Assembly (NCBI GenBank): GCA_016744895.1
Contig: JADGDK010000014.1
Coordinates: 1 to 37,532 of the forward strand
Length of the DNA stretch: 37,532 bases
Reading direction: 5' to 3'
Source: Campylobacterales bacterium
GTDB lineage: Bacteria > Campylobacterota > Campylobacteria > Campylobacterales > QNZT01
A program made the position numbers and the translations under genes. How positions within the stretch are numbered: position 1 is the stretch's first letter; every line of letters begins with the position of its first letter. Shown piece by piece: positions 8,697-18,193 of the stretch. Under the pieces are notes generated by a model that worked only from the letters and a program-made list of their open reading frames with translations, ran no database searches and was not told where the DNA came from.

Positions 8697-8730
8697 ATAG
8701 GGTGGATAAATTCCACCCTATAAAATTTTT
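8697..8730. terminator. Bidirectional rho-independent terminator between convergent genes
   Basis: ATAGGGTGG-ATAAATT-CCACCCTAT followed by AAAATTTTT. Confidence 0.85.
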
Positions 8731-9478
8731 AGGATAATTTCTCTTTTATTGCTAAAAGTTGTTTTTTAAATTCTCCTATCTTAGCTTCATTCTCTTCTTT
8801 AGAAGCAAGTAATTGATCAAACTCATACTGAAGTTTTTCTCTTAGTGTTGAAACTTTTGTAGTTGCATCTGAGAGTTCATACTCTTTTTTATTAAACAGT
8901 GCTCCTAGTGATGAGATCTTTGATGTGAGATCTAAATTTTCTTGATTTAGTGCTTTTTCTTCACGTTTCATTCCTTCCCACATATCACATTTTTGTTGAT
9001 AGGTATCAGCCAATTCAATTGCATTAGCTTTAAGTGCAGTTTCGTGATTTTCGATTTGTGAAATATCTTCAACGCTTAGAGTAGATTTTAGTTCTTGAAC
9101 TTCACTATTATAGTTGTTAAAGAGATCTTCTTGTTTTTGGTATTTACTTTTTACGCTCTCACCTTCTAGTTCAAGTGTACGAATATTTGATTCAAGGTCA
9201 GAAATCTCATTTTTACGTTTAGTAACTTCAAGGTTTCCTTCATGTAATTTACTACTATAAGTCTCTAGTTCGTTTTCTATTTCACCATTTTTAGATAATA
9301 TCGCACTTGATTCTGTTTCGTGATGTTTGATTTTCCGTTTCAAATTTTTGATATCAGGTTTAAAGAGTTCTCTTGCTTTAAATTTTGTATAGAGATAGCC
9401 AAAAATAAGTCCTGTTCCAAGTGCTAAGCCTAAACAGATTTTCATATCACTTATTAAATCGATTAAAGTACCAGTCAT
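8729..9478 (-). CDS. Membrane-anchored coiled-coil protein
   Basis: One N-terminal TM segment (CLGLALGTGLIFGYLYTKF), then about 210 aa of heptad-like charged sequence. Confidence 0.75.
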   Translation of the reverse strand: MTGTLIDLISDMKICLGLALGTGLIFGYLYTKFKARELFKPDIKNLKRKIKHHETESSAILSKNGEIENELETYSSKLHEGNLEVTKRKNEISDLESNIRTLELEGESVKSKYQKQEDLFNNYNSEVQELKSTLSVEDISQIENHETALKANAIELADTYQQKCDMWEGMKREEKALNQENLDLTSKISSLGALFNKKEYELSDATTKVSTLREKLQYEFDQLLASKEENEAKIGEFKKQLLAIKEKLS

Positions 9479-9480
9479 GA

Positions 9481-10317
9481 CTATTTCCCTCCTTTAATAT
9501 ATTGTGCACTTTTACTAAAGAGTTTTTGTATTAAATTTTCAAAGAAACTCTTTTCTTCGTTTTTATTGATGATTTTATCAATAGTATCAAAGTCTATACC
9601 TTCTTGTGCATCCATCTTTTCATTGACATAATTAACTGCATATTGGTAATTTAAAGCTTTACGTTTGGTTGACTCTACGTCATTACGAATTTCTGCTCTT
9701 TTTGTAGAAAACTCATCTTCAATTGCTTTTATTTTGTCAAGTTCTATATTGATTTCTTGTTCTTTACTAGAGATATTTTTATTTTCATTTGTAGCTTTTG
9801 TATTATGAGCTTCTCTTTCAGAAGTAAGATATGATACTTGCTCTCTTAGAGTTTCAATTTCCCCTGTTTTTTGAGCGATATTATCTTCATACTGTACAAT
9901 TGTATTTTGACTCTCTTGTATTCCTGCTTTTTGTGAATTTAAGATATCAAGCTCACCTGTAACATTTTGAATTTTACCATCCATTCCTTCGAGATCAGCC
10001 TCAAGTGCTTTTTGTGAGAGATGAAAGTTTTCTATGTCAGTTTCAAGTTTTTTGCTATGATCTAAGTACTCTTCACTTTGTTTCTGTGCTGAAACAAGTT
10101 TATCTTGAGTATTTGTGAGGTGTCTTGTATTGTTCTCATAATTTACAGAATTGATGTGTAATTCTGAAGCCATATGATCATCTTCTGACATAAGGTCATC
10201 GATGTTTCTTGAGTATTTGGTTCGTGTTGCAGATCGTCTTATAAACCATCCGATAAGAAATCCGATAAGTAGTGCTGCTATCATTAGCAGAAACATATTT
10301 GATACTAGGGCTGACAT
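9481..10317 (-). CDS. Membrane-anchored coiled-coil protein
   Basis: N-terminal TM (MFLLMIAALLIGFLIGWFIRR), then long predicted coiled coil; 2 bp from each neighbour. Confidence 0.75.
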   Translation of the reverse strand: MSALVSNMFLLMIAALLIGFLIGWFIRRSATRTKYSRNIDDLMSEDDHMASELHINSVNYENNTRHLTNTQDKLVSAQKQSEEYLDHSKKLETDIENFHLSQKALEADLEGMDGKIQNVTGELDILNSQKAGIQESQNTIVQYEDNIAQKTGEIETLREQVSYLTSEREAHNTKATNENKNISSKEQEINIELDKIKAIEDEFSTKRAEIRNDVESTKRKALNYQYAVNYVNEKMDAQEGIDFDTIDKIINKNEEKSFFENLIQKLFSKSAQYIKGGK

Positions 10318-10318
10318 A

Positions 10319-11332
10319 TTATTCTCCTCTCTTTAAATGTATTTCTACTCGTCTATTGATTTTTTCTCTTGGATCAGCACTGACTGGTTTCTCTTCTCCA
10401 TAACCAATTGCTTCGATATTTCTGTTAGAGTTATCATTGTCTAAAAGATAATTTTTTACTGAATCTGCTCTTTTTTGACTAAGTAGTTTGTTGTAATAAT
10501 CATTACCTCCAGCATCAGTATGTCCTTCAACTTTTAGTCCTACCGTACTAGCATCTTTTAATAAAGTGATAACACTATCAAGTACTTTTTTACTTTTTGG
10601 CGTAATATTAGAGCTGTCAAATTCAAAATAGATAGGATTTGCTTTGAGCAGTTTGCTAATCTCATTTTGCGTTTCATCAATTGATGGTGTACTTGGTTTT
10701 TTAACTTCTTGAATTACGATTTTTGGTGCTACTGATGTAAGATTTTCCATTTTATAAGTTTCTGGATCAAAAGCTGTCAAAAGTCCATTAAGCGTGTTCA
10801 TCTCTTCTTCATTTTTAAGTTCACCTTCGAGATTAAAAAGTTTACTGTCTATAACAATAGAACCATTTTTAACTTCGTGATCTTTTAAAAATGCAGCAAC
10901 TTTTAATGCATCTGCCTGCCAAGAAGCTTCTTTTGTATTTTTATCAAAGGAAAGATCCTGCGTACAATCGTCAGCTGGACAATATGTCAAGATAAACTCT
11001 TCAAGAGCGTCTGTTTTATCTTGTGAAGCAAGTTTTGCACTAAGCTTAGTTGTATCTTTGACACTATATGAAAACATAGGTTCGTCAAGCTCTACAATGG
11101 TTACTGGTTCTGGTTGTTTTACTTCCTCCACAACAATTGCAGGAGCAGGTTCTTCTTCTTTTATGATTGTAGCTGGCTTTGATGCAGCAGGTGTGATAGT
11201 TTGCAGTGTTGTGTCATTTTCTGCAATTTGATTATATTTAAGTGACAGTGCAGTTTTATTTTCATTAACACACATAAATGTTAAAAATGCACCTACTAAC
11301 AGCCCGAGTAGTAGGATGAGTTTACTTCCCAT
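10319..11332 (-). CDS. OmpA-family protein with possible BON-like middle domain
   Basis: C-terminal PIYFEFDSSNITPKSKKVLDSVITLLKDASTVGLKVEGHTDAGGNDYYNKLLSQKRADSVKNYLL...ERREKINRRVEIHL-type OmpA motif; N-terminal TM or signal anchor. Confidence 0.88.
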   Translation of the reverse strand: MGSKLILLLGLLVGAFLTFMCVNENKTALSLKYNQIAENDTTLQTITPAASKPATIIKEEEPAPAIVVEEVKQPEPVTIVELDEPMFSYSVKDTTKLSAKLASQDKTDALEEFILTYCPADDCTQDLSFDKNTKEASWQADALKVAAFLKDHEVKNGSIVIDSKLFNLEGELKNEEEMNTLNGLLTAFDPETYKMENLTSVAPKIVIQEVKKPSTPSIDETQNEISKLLKANPIYFEFDSSNITPKSKKVLDSVITLLKDASTVGLKVEGHTDAGGNDYYNKLLSQKRADSVKNYLLDNDNSNRNIEAIGYGEEKPVSADPREKINRRVEIHLKRGE

Positions 11333-11355
11333 GATAGCTCCTGTTATAAATTAAA

Positions 11356-11385
11356 GTTATATGAAGAAATTATACATCATATAAC
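11356..11385. promoter_or_regulatory. Inverted repeat surrounding a TATAAT upstream of the OmpA operon (operator or terminator)
   Basis: GTTATATG (11356-11363) and CATATAAC (11378-11385); the minus-strand TATAAT lies in the loop (11369-11374). Confidence 0.4.
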
Positions 11386-11405
11386 CTTTGAGTGTATACC
11401 TTTTA

Positions 11406-12488
11406 TTAGACAAACATTAAGAAGAAAAATACGATAAAAATCACCAGATGAACAAAGCCCTCTAGCATATTAGTTTCACCATCGTTAAAGTGGATAATTC
11501 CTGCGAGAATTGTAAGTCCTAACATAATTCCTTGTACAGGGGTAATTGCTAAATCTATGTCCATTCCCATGATTTTACCCACAATGAGGATTGCTGGAAT
11601 AGTCATCAAAACTGTTGCTAAACTTGCACCTACAGCAATGTTAACAACAGTTTGCATGTTGTTATTTGATGCAGCTCTGACAGCTGTTATAAGCTCAGGT
11701 GATGCGGAAATAAGTGCGACTGAAAATGCACCAAGAGCTAACGGTAATCCGAGCGTTTCAAGATTGTTTGACATAAAGACTGCAAGTACTTCTGATAAGA
11801 GACCGATCATAATAATTGAAAGTATTAATATCCCTGCATGGTAAGCTCCATTAATACTTTCTCTATCTTCTGTATGTACACCGTGTCCAGTACTAGAATT
11901 GCCATCGTTGTATTCAAAAAAGTATCGATGTTCGTTGAGTTGAATTCTTGTAAATATTACATAAAGCAAGATAAACATTACAATAGTAAAATTCATATAC
12001 ATATTCATATGTGCATTATCTATAAAATGCGGTAGTACCATAGCAATTCCAATTGAAACTAAGATCATAGACATGTATGAGTTGGTTGAATCAACATTGT
12101 ATTGTTGCTCTCCATGTTTAATTCCCCCAATAATCGCTGCGATTCCAAGCAAGCCATTGACATCAAGCATAACAGCTGAATAGATTGTATCGCGAGCTAA
12201 TGTTGGATTTTCTGAATGGGTCATCATGATTACGATGATAAGTATCTCAACAATGACAGCAGCACTTGTGAGGATGAGTGTTCCGTAAGGCTCCCCATAT
12301 TTGTGTGCTAGTATCTCTGCATGATGTGCTACATTGAGTGCAGAATAGATAATAACAGCAAAGGCAACTATAAAACCGATGATATTACCACTCATAGTAT
12401 GTGCGATTGTGTGTTCAAGGGGCATTAAAATTGCCAAAGCGATTATTGAAACAAAGAGTGGATACTCTTTAAGAAATTTTTTTAACAT
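11406..12488 (-). CDS. chaA: CAX/ChaA-type cation:proton antiporter
   Basis: Ten-plus hydrophobic segments with repeated ...EILAHKYGEPYGTLILTSAAVIVEILIIV and ...LGAFSVALISASPELITAVRAA, typical of the Ca2+/cation antiporter superfamily. Confidence 0.85.
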   Translation of the reverse strand: MLKKFLKEYPLFVSIIALAILMPLEHTIAHTMSGNIIGFIVAFAVIIYSALNVAHHAEILAHKYGEPYGTLILTSAAVIVEILIIVIMMTHSENPTLARDTIYSAVMLDVNGLLGIAAIIGGIKHGEQQYNVDSTNSYMSMILVSIGIAMVLPHFIDNAHMNMYMNFTIVMFILLYVIFTRIQLNEHRYFFEYNDGNSSTGHGVHTEDRESINGAYHAGILILSIIMIGLLSEVLAVFMSNNLETLGLPLALGAFSVALISASPELITAVRAASNNNMQTVVNIAVGASLATVLMTIPAILIVGKIMGMDIDLAITPVQGIMLGLTILAGIIHFNDGETNMLEGFVHLVIFIVFFFLMFV

Positions 12489-12543
12489 TTGTATAACCTT
12501 AGAAATATTTGACCAAAGTTTATCAAATATTTCTAAAAGTGTA

Positions 12544-14916
12544 TTACTTTTTGCGTCTTCTTAACCAAAACCATACAATTAAACCACCTATTACAAGTGG
12601 TAGAAGCACTTGTACCCATGCTCCGATATTTAAAAGTTTATTTAAAATATCTCCATGCATCTTTTTATCTATCTTTACCCCAGCCATATTAGCAGCATGT
12701 GTCATGGCTGAAACTGCAAGATTTCCTTCAGGAATACTTTGATGACAGCTAAGACACATACCTCGACGATCAAGTTTTGCTCTTGTTTCATTATCAAGTG
12801 CAGCGGAGAGTTTCCAGTGATTTCCAACGGTCTGTACTTGGGTGCCATTTTCATCTATCATTACAGAGTAGTCATGTTTTAGATTTGCAATGGCAGGAAT
12901 CTGTTCATCAATTTGTTTAGGGAGGACTTTTTGATCTGCGGTCATTAAATCAGTAATTGTTGTTTTAGTTTGATCTGCAAAATATTTTCCACCATTAATA
13001 CCATAACCCATAGCTTTTGCACTGGTATGACAGCTCTCACATGGTCGAGGTTTTTTGCTAATAGTATGTGGTTGTACAGGAGACATGGTGATAGAGTTGA
13101 TACCCTCTTTGCCAGCACCTTCGACATTTGGTATTTTCCAGATATGGTTTTGAAGTAGGGCATTTCCTTTTTTACCGATTACGGTTAGTGTGACTTGACA
13201 TCCAGGAATCGTAGGAGAAACACGTCCCTCTCCATTTCTACTGAGTGCTGGATCTTCCCATCTTAGATAGGATCTTGTTTCAGTTACTTTTCCATCAACA
13301 AGAAAGTTTTTAAGATCATCTATTTCTCCAGTTTTACCATTGACATGGGCTTTAGATGCCGCAAGATAATCTGGATTTTGATTTCCATTTGAGTAGTCTA
13401 TTTTTACATGGCATCCATAACATTGAGGAGCCCACGTGGCATGACATGTGTAGCACTCTAATTTGTCAGTATGTGCTTTGATTTGATCCATGGCAACCAA
13501 TCCCTCTTTGGAGATTTTGTCATCCTTTTTGAGCTTTTTAAGTGGGGTGAGTGTGATATCTTTTCCACTTGCTAGATGCATGACAACATGGTTACCTTTT
13601 TTGACCGCTTTTGTGAGTGGGTTTCCACGTGCTGAAAGTAAAAAACCATCACCTTTATCTTTAGGAATAGAACCCTGTTTAAGATACTCTGCAAGAGTTT
13701 TAGTTGTTCCTCTTGCTTTTCCCGCTTTGGGTTTAGTATCAAATTCATCACTATAGCCTAGTGGTAATTCCCAAGGGTATTTATCTGTAGTACCATGGCA
13801 GTCTTGACACTCAATCTCAACAGCGCCTAAGTTTGCTCCTCTAAAAAATCCATCTCCGTGCATGTCATTTGATGTGTGACAGTCTTGACAAAGCATACCT
13901 TTGGAGTAGTGTATATCTTCTGTTAGATGTAGATAGCGTTTGGTATGTAGTTTTGGTTGTCCGTTTCCATCTTTGTCAAATGTCGCTTTGTATTCTGTTT
14001 CCATAAGCCCTTGATAAGATACACCGATTCGTTTTCCTCTGTTATGACAAGTGGTACAAGTCTCTACTGGAATACCAGAATAGTTTATATCATGTACTTT
14101 GACTTTTGTTTTTCTTGAGGATTGGATAGAGTGGATAAGCATATGTCCATCTTCAGTTTTTGAGATACTTTTATCTTTTCCTTCGTATAGTCCAGCATTG
14201 GAGTAGGGGATATGACATGAAGCACAACCAAGACCTCGATAATCACCTCTTTTTTTACGACCTTTCCCACTGGTATGACATCGTAAACACTCTTGACGAA
14301 GATAAGTATAAACAGAGAGACTAGGATCTTTTTCAATTTCATCAGCGGTTGGTGCAGCTGGAAGCTCTTTAGTCTCTTTTGGAAAACCTTGAGGTTCTAG
14401 CTCTGCAAGCTCTTCCATATATTTTTTATAGGTTTCAGTACCTAAACGTTTATGTGGATCAGGAGATTTTCCACCAAAATTTGTGTATGTATGTTCATAT
14501 CCATCTTTTCCACCAAAACCCCAAAGCGCACCATGTATTTTACCTTGTTCTGTTGCCATGAGATTGTTAAACTGTGCACTGACTTGTTCTTGGTGACACA
14601 TTCCACATGTGTTTTCATTAATCCATGCACTTGCAGGATAGGGGTAAAACTCTTTAGGCCCTTTATGGCTTTTAAAGTAGCCAATCGTGCCACTATGAGA
14701 CTTTTCTTTATTTTTTTCTTTTGGATTACCCCCATGACAAACAATACAGTCGTTTCCTTTTGCTCCAGCTTTTTCAGCAACTTTTAAAATTTCTTTCATC
14801 ATATCAGAGTTTCTGTCTCTGATATCAGCGATGCCAGTGTGACACTCTAGACATGTATTTTGATTTGCAAAAAGTATCGTTATAGATAGAAATAGTAAGA
14901 TAGAAATAGTTCTCAT
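12544..14916 (-). CDS. Dodecaheme c-type cytochrome with C-terminal membrane anchor
   Basis: Signal peptide MRTISILLFLSITILFA. Twelve CXXCH motifs: CLECH, CIVCH, CGMCH, CLRCH, CASCH, CTTCH, CQDCH, CQDCH, CYTCH, CYGCH, CESCH, CLSCH. C-terminal TM LLPLVIGGLIVWFWLRRRKK. Confidence 0.93.
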   Translation of the reverse strand: MRTISILLFLSITILFANQNTCLECHTGIADIRDRNSDMMKEILKVAEKAGAKGNDCIVCHGGNPKEKNKEKSHSGTIGYFKSHKGPKEFYPYPASAWINENTCGMCHQEQVSAQFNNLMATEQGKIHGALWGFGGKDGYEHTYTNFGGKSPDPHKRLGTETYKKYMEELAELEPQGFPKETKELPAAPTADEIEKDPSLSVYTYLRQECLRCHTSGKGRKKRGDYRGLGCASCHIPYSNAGLYEGKDKSISKTEDGHMLIHSIQSSRKTKVKVHDINYSGIPVETCTTCHNRGKRIGVSYQGLMETEYKATFDKDGNGQPKLHTKRYLHLTEDIHYSKGMLCQDCHTSNDMHGDGFFRGANLGAVEIECQDCHGTTDKYPWELPLGYSDEFDTKPKAGKARGTTKTLAEYLKQGSIPKDKGDGFLLSARGNPLTKAVKKGNHVVMHLASGKDITLTPLKKLKKDDKISKEGLVAMDQIKAHTDKLECYTCHATWAPQCYGCHVKIDYSNGNQNPDYLAASKAHVNGKTGEIDDLKNFLVDGKVTETRSYLRWEDPALSRNGEGRVSPTIPGCQVTLTVIGKKGNALLQNHIWKIPNVEGAGKEGINSITMSPVQPHTISKKPRPCESCHTSAKAMGYGINGGKYFADQTKTTITDLMTADQKVLPKQIDEQIPAIANLKHDYSVMIDENGTQVQTVGNHWKLSAALDNETRAKLDRRGMCLSCHQSIPEGNLAVSAMTHAANMAGVKIDKKMHGDILNKLLNIGAWVQVLLPLVIGGLIVWFWLRRRKK

Positions 14917-14990
14917 TTAATTGTGTCTCCTCGCAATTATTTTATAAGTATAGCAAATAATCAAGAAAAGTTTAGTATTAGATTCAAAGT

Positions 14991-14997
14991 GGGGGGG
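14991..14997. repeat. G7 homopolymer upstream of the multiheme cytochrome
   Basis: GATTCAAAGTGGGGGGGTGC, a run of seven G in an otherwise AT-rich intergenic region. Confidence 0.9.
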
Positions 14998-15190
14998 TGC
15001 ATAAGTAATATTTATGTAAACGGCGTTATTACGGAGTCTTGTACGTCATCATCTGGTTCAGTATAGTTTTTATAAGAGGATAAAAAATGAGTAAGAAAAT
15101 AAAGTTATTAGATGTCACCATTCAATGTATAAGATAGTAAAGATTTGGTATAATTTCGGATTATATATATTCTCAAAGGTTTAAAGTCTC

Positions 15191-15742
15191 ATGTTCTTAT
15201 ACGATAAAAATTCACATTTTAATTTAGCAAATCTTGTAACATTTGCCAATATTTCAGCAGGTATTGTAGCTTTATATTTTATTCAACAAGGTAATTTTTT
15301 CGCAGCAATTGTTTTAGCATGGATGGCTGGTGCATTTGATATTATTGATGGAAAAATTGCACGAAAATATAACCTCTCATGTGAATTTGGCATCCAAATA
15401 GACTCTTTTGCTGATTTTATATCATTTGTAATTATGCCTTCGTTTTTACTCTTTTATGCAATGGAGAAGGGAAATGGATTTGAGACTTTAGTGGCTGGTT
15501 TGATATTTATATACTATATTATTAGTGGTTTACGAAGACTTATAGAGTTTAATATCCAAAGTGAAGAGGGTGAAGTTGCTAAATATTTTGTTGGAGTACC
15601 GACACCACTTGGGGCAATATTACTTTGGGTGCTTTATCTGATTTACGCGTATGGCGTAATAACCAATTTATATATGATATTACTTATGGTGACTGTGATT
15701 GCATATTTGTTAAATTCTAAGGTTAGAATACCACATCCATAA
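15191..15742 (+). CDS. pssA: CDP-alcohol phosphatidyltransferase, likely phosphatidylserine synthase
   Basis: Signature DGKIARKYNLSCEFGIQIDSFAD matches the CDP-alcohol phosphatidyltransferase motif DG(x)2AR(x)8G(x)3D(x)3D. Confidence 0.85.
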   Translation: MFLYDKNSHFNLANLVTFANISAGIVALYFIQQGNFFAAIVLAWMAGAFDIIDGKIARKYNLSCEFGIQIDSFADFISFVIMPSFLLFYAMEKGNGFETLVAGLIFIYYIISGLRRLIEFNIQSEEGEVAKYFVGVPTPLGAILLWVLYLIYAYGVITNLYMILLMVTVIAYLLNSKVRIPHP

Positions 15743-15760
15743 TTGATAAAGTGAGAGAAG

Positions 15761-16177
15761 ATGAAAAACATAAGAGATTATATAGAAATTTATAAGTTTG
15801 GTAATGAGAAAAATTATAAAGCATTAGAAGAGGGGGATGGATATATTTTTCCTTCTCCTATAAATCCAATTGCAGTTATGCATACCAAAGAAGATGCCAA
15901 ATTTATTGCTGCTTTAAGCTTTGAAGAGGGACAACCTAGAGGTAATCATTACCATCATAAAAAAATAGAGTATATGACAGTTTTAACTGGAAAATTACAT
16001 TGTAGTTGTTATCTATTAGAAAATCCAGAGGATGTATTTGAGTTTATTTTAGAGGAAAGAGAACAGGTCAAGATAATGCCTGGATGTGTTCATACTATGA
16101 CAGCACTTGATGCAGATGCATATGCTATTGAATATTCTCCAATTCGATATAAAATGGATGATGTAGTATTTTTATAG
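15761..16177 (+). CDS. Cupin-fold protein (sugar isomerase/WxcM-like)
   Basis: GNHYHHKKIEYMTVLTGKLHCSCYLLE...EREQVKIMPGCVHTMTALDADAYAIEYSPIRYK, a cupin motif 1/2 pattern. Confidence 0.65.
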   Translation: MKNIRDYIEIYKFGNEKNYKALEEGDGYIFPSPINPIAVMHTKEDAKFIAALSFEEGQPRGNHYHHKKIEYMTVLTGKLHCSCYLLENPEDVFEFILEEREQVKIMPGCVHTMTALDADAYAIEYSPIRYKMDDVVFL

Positions 16178-16241
16178 AATCGATTAAATAAACCTTAAAA
16201 AACTTACTTAAAATAGTTGAATATATTTAAATTTAAATTAT

Positions 16242-16270
16242 GTTTGTTTCCTTTTTAAAAGGAAGCAAAC
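16242..16270. terminator. Long near-perfect palindrome between the cupin gene and the S10 promoter
   Basis: GTTTGTTTCC-TTTTTAAAA-GGAAGCAAAC, one G.T wobble. Confidence 0.6.
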
Positions 16271-16303
16271 TAGAGTGATTTCTTTACAAAACCCCTAAAA
16301 TAC

Positions 16304-16332
16304 TTGACATCATAGTTCAATTTTAGTATAAT
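16304..16332 (+). promoter_or_regulatory. Consensus sigma-70 promoter of the S10 supercluster
   Basis: TTGACA (16304-16309), 17-bp spacer, TATAAT (16327-16332). Confidence 0.85.
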
Positions 16333-16397
16333 CCACGTTCAAATTTACGTTATGTGTTGATTTAATCGATATGTGACGAGTTCTTTTAAGGAAAATA

Positions 16398-16709
16398 ATG
16401 GAAAAAATTAGACTTAAGCTTAAAGCTTATGACCATAGAGTTTTAGATAGATCTGTAACGGCAATTGTCGATTCAGTGAAGCGAACTGGCGCTGAGATCA
16501 GAGGACCAATCCCTCTACCTACAAAGATCAAAAAGTATACTGTACTTAGATCTCCTCATGTTAACAAAGATTCAAGAGAACAATTCGAAATGAGAATGCA
16601 TGCACGATTAATTGATATCGTATCTGCTACAACTGATACAGTTGATTCACTCATGAAACTTGACCTTGCTCCTGAAGTTAATGTCGAAGTTAGAGCTATG
16701 GGTAAATAG
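16398..16709 (+). CDS. rpsJ: 30S ribosomal protein S10
   Basis: [42 protein letters not shown]. Confidence 0.98.
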   Translation: MEKIRLKLKAYDHRVLDRSVTAIVDSVKRTGAEIRGPIPLPTKIKKYTVLRSPHVNKDSREQFEMRMHARLIDIVSATTDTVDSLMKLDLAPEVNVEVRAMGK

Positions 16710-16716
16710 GGAGTAG

Positions 16717-17298
16717 ATGATGGAATATATAGTAGAAAAAATCGGAATGTCAAGAACAATTACAGTTCCTAGTGTACCTGTAACACTTGTAAAAGTTCTT
16801 GAGGCTAAAGTATGTGAAGTTGACGAGAACAAAACTGCAATCGTTGCTTATGCAAGTGGAAAAAAAGAAAACAAAACAATTTCTGGACAACAAAAGAAAT
16901 ATAGTTTAACTGCAGAGTTTAACAGATTTATTACATTAGATGTAGCAAATGCTGAAGCAGGTGATTTAGATGTTGCTCCACTTAGTGATTCAAATCTTGT
17001 AAAATCTACTTTTAGTACTAAAGGTAGAGGTTTTACTGGTGCGATTAAAAGACACGGTTTTGCTGGAGGTCCTGGAGCTCATGGTTCTAGATTTCATAGA
17101 CGTGTTGGTTCAATTGGTAATGCAGAGTGGCCAGGTCGTGTTCAAAGAGGTAAAAAAATGCCTGGACATTATGGTAATACACAAGTAACAGTTAAAAATG
17201 AAATTGTATCATTTGATGCGGATACTGGTGTTTTAGCACTTAAAGGTGCCGTACCAGGAGCAAATGGTGCACTTGGAAAGATAAGGATAGTTAAATGA
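16717..17298 (+). CDS. rplC: 50S ribosomal protein L3
   Basis: [32 protein letters not shown]; position after rpsJ. Confidence 0.98.
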   Translation: MMEYIVEKIGMSRTITVPSVPVTLVKVLEAKVCEVDENKTAIVAYASGKKENKTISGQQKKYSLTAEFNRFITLDVANAEAGDLDVAPLSDSNLVKSTFSTKGRGFTGAIKRHGFAGGPGAHGSRFHRRVGSIGNAEWPGRVQRGKKMPGHYGNTQVTVKNEIVSFDADTGVLALKGAVPGANGALGKIRIVK

Positions 17299-17909
17299 GT
17301 AAAGCATTAGTGCTAGATAGCAAATTTCAACAAACAGGTGAGATTGCATTACCAGAGAGTTTTAGTGAGATTAATTCACATAACTTGTATCTGTATGTAA
17401 AATCTTATCAAGCAGCACTTCGTGCAAATACAGCTGTAACTAAAACTAGATCAGATGTTAGTGGTGGTGGTAAAAAACCATTCGCACAAAAAGGTGGAGG
17501 ACGTGCACGTGCAGGTTCTACAAGAAGTCCTATTTGGGTTGGCGGTGGAGTTGCTCACGGACCTAAAAATAATAGAAATTATTTTCAAAAAGTTAATAAA
17601 AAACAAAAAAAGCTTGCACTTCAATTTGCACTAAATGAAAAAGCTGATGCTGGTAAATTACTAGTAGTTGATAGTGTTGTTGTAGAATCAGGTAAAACAA
17701 AAGATGCAGCAGCATTTGTAAACTCATTAAATGTAAGAGATGTATTAGTAGTAAAAGACTTAGTAGATGAAAAAACATTTTACGCATTTAGAAATCTTGA
17801 AAATGCATACCTTGTTGAAGCTAATGAATTAAATGGTTATACAGCAGCTGCTTTTGAAGCAATTGTGATAGAAAAAAGTGTTTTAGAAGCACTAGTAAAA
17901 GAGGACTAA
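17295..17909 (+). CDS. rplD: 50S ribosomal protein L4
   Basis: [34 protein letters not shown]. Confidence 0.98.
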   Translation: MSKALVLDSKFQQTGEIALPESFSEINSHNLYLYVKSYQAALRANTAVTKTRSDVSGGGKKPFAQKGGGRARAGSTRSPIWVGGGVAHGPKNNRNYFQKVNKKQKKLALQFALNEKADAGKLLVVDSVVVESGKTKDAAAFVNSLNVRDVLVVKDLVDEKTFYAFRNLENAYLVEANELNGYTAAAFEAIVIEKSVLEALVKED

Positions 17910-17910
17910 G

Positions 17911-18192
17911 ATGGCAGATATTACAGATATTAAATCGATTCTTTATACAGAGAAAACATTAGGTCTTCAAGAAGATGGTATTGTTGTGATCCAAACAAGC
18001 CCAAGAATGACTAAAAATGGTTTAAAAGAGGTTTTAAGAGAATATTTTGGCTTTATCCCACTTAAAGTGAATTCTTTAAGAATGAATGGAAAAGTTAAAA
18101 GTTTTAAAGGTATCAAAGGAAAAAGAGATGACTTCAAAAAGTTTTATGTCACGCTTCCTGAAGGTGCAAAAATAGAAAGTTTGGAGGTATAA
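17911..18192 (+). CDS. rplW: 50S ribosomal protein L23
   Basis: Size and synteny; [25 protein letters not shown]. Confidence 0.96.
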   Translation: MADITDIKSILYTEKTLGLQEDGIVVIQTSPRMTKNGLKEVLREYFGFIPLKVNSLRMNGKVKSFKGIKGKRDDFKKFYVTLPEGAKIESLEV

Positions 18193-18193
18193 G

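Noticed and set aside
12945-14787. Several short ORFs within the multiheme cytochrome gene on both strands
   Set aside because: Spurious: they overlap the strongly supported 12-CXXCH ORF and show no family features.
5521-14916. Two ORFs of identical length (790 aa)
   Set aside because: Coincidence; the sequences are unrelated and the first start site is probably mis-called.
15088-15138. 16-codon ORF MSKKIKLLDVTIQCIR upstream of pssA
   Set aside because: Too short, weak RBS, no recognisable relationship; likely chance or an unidentifiable relic.
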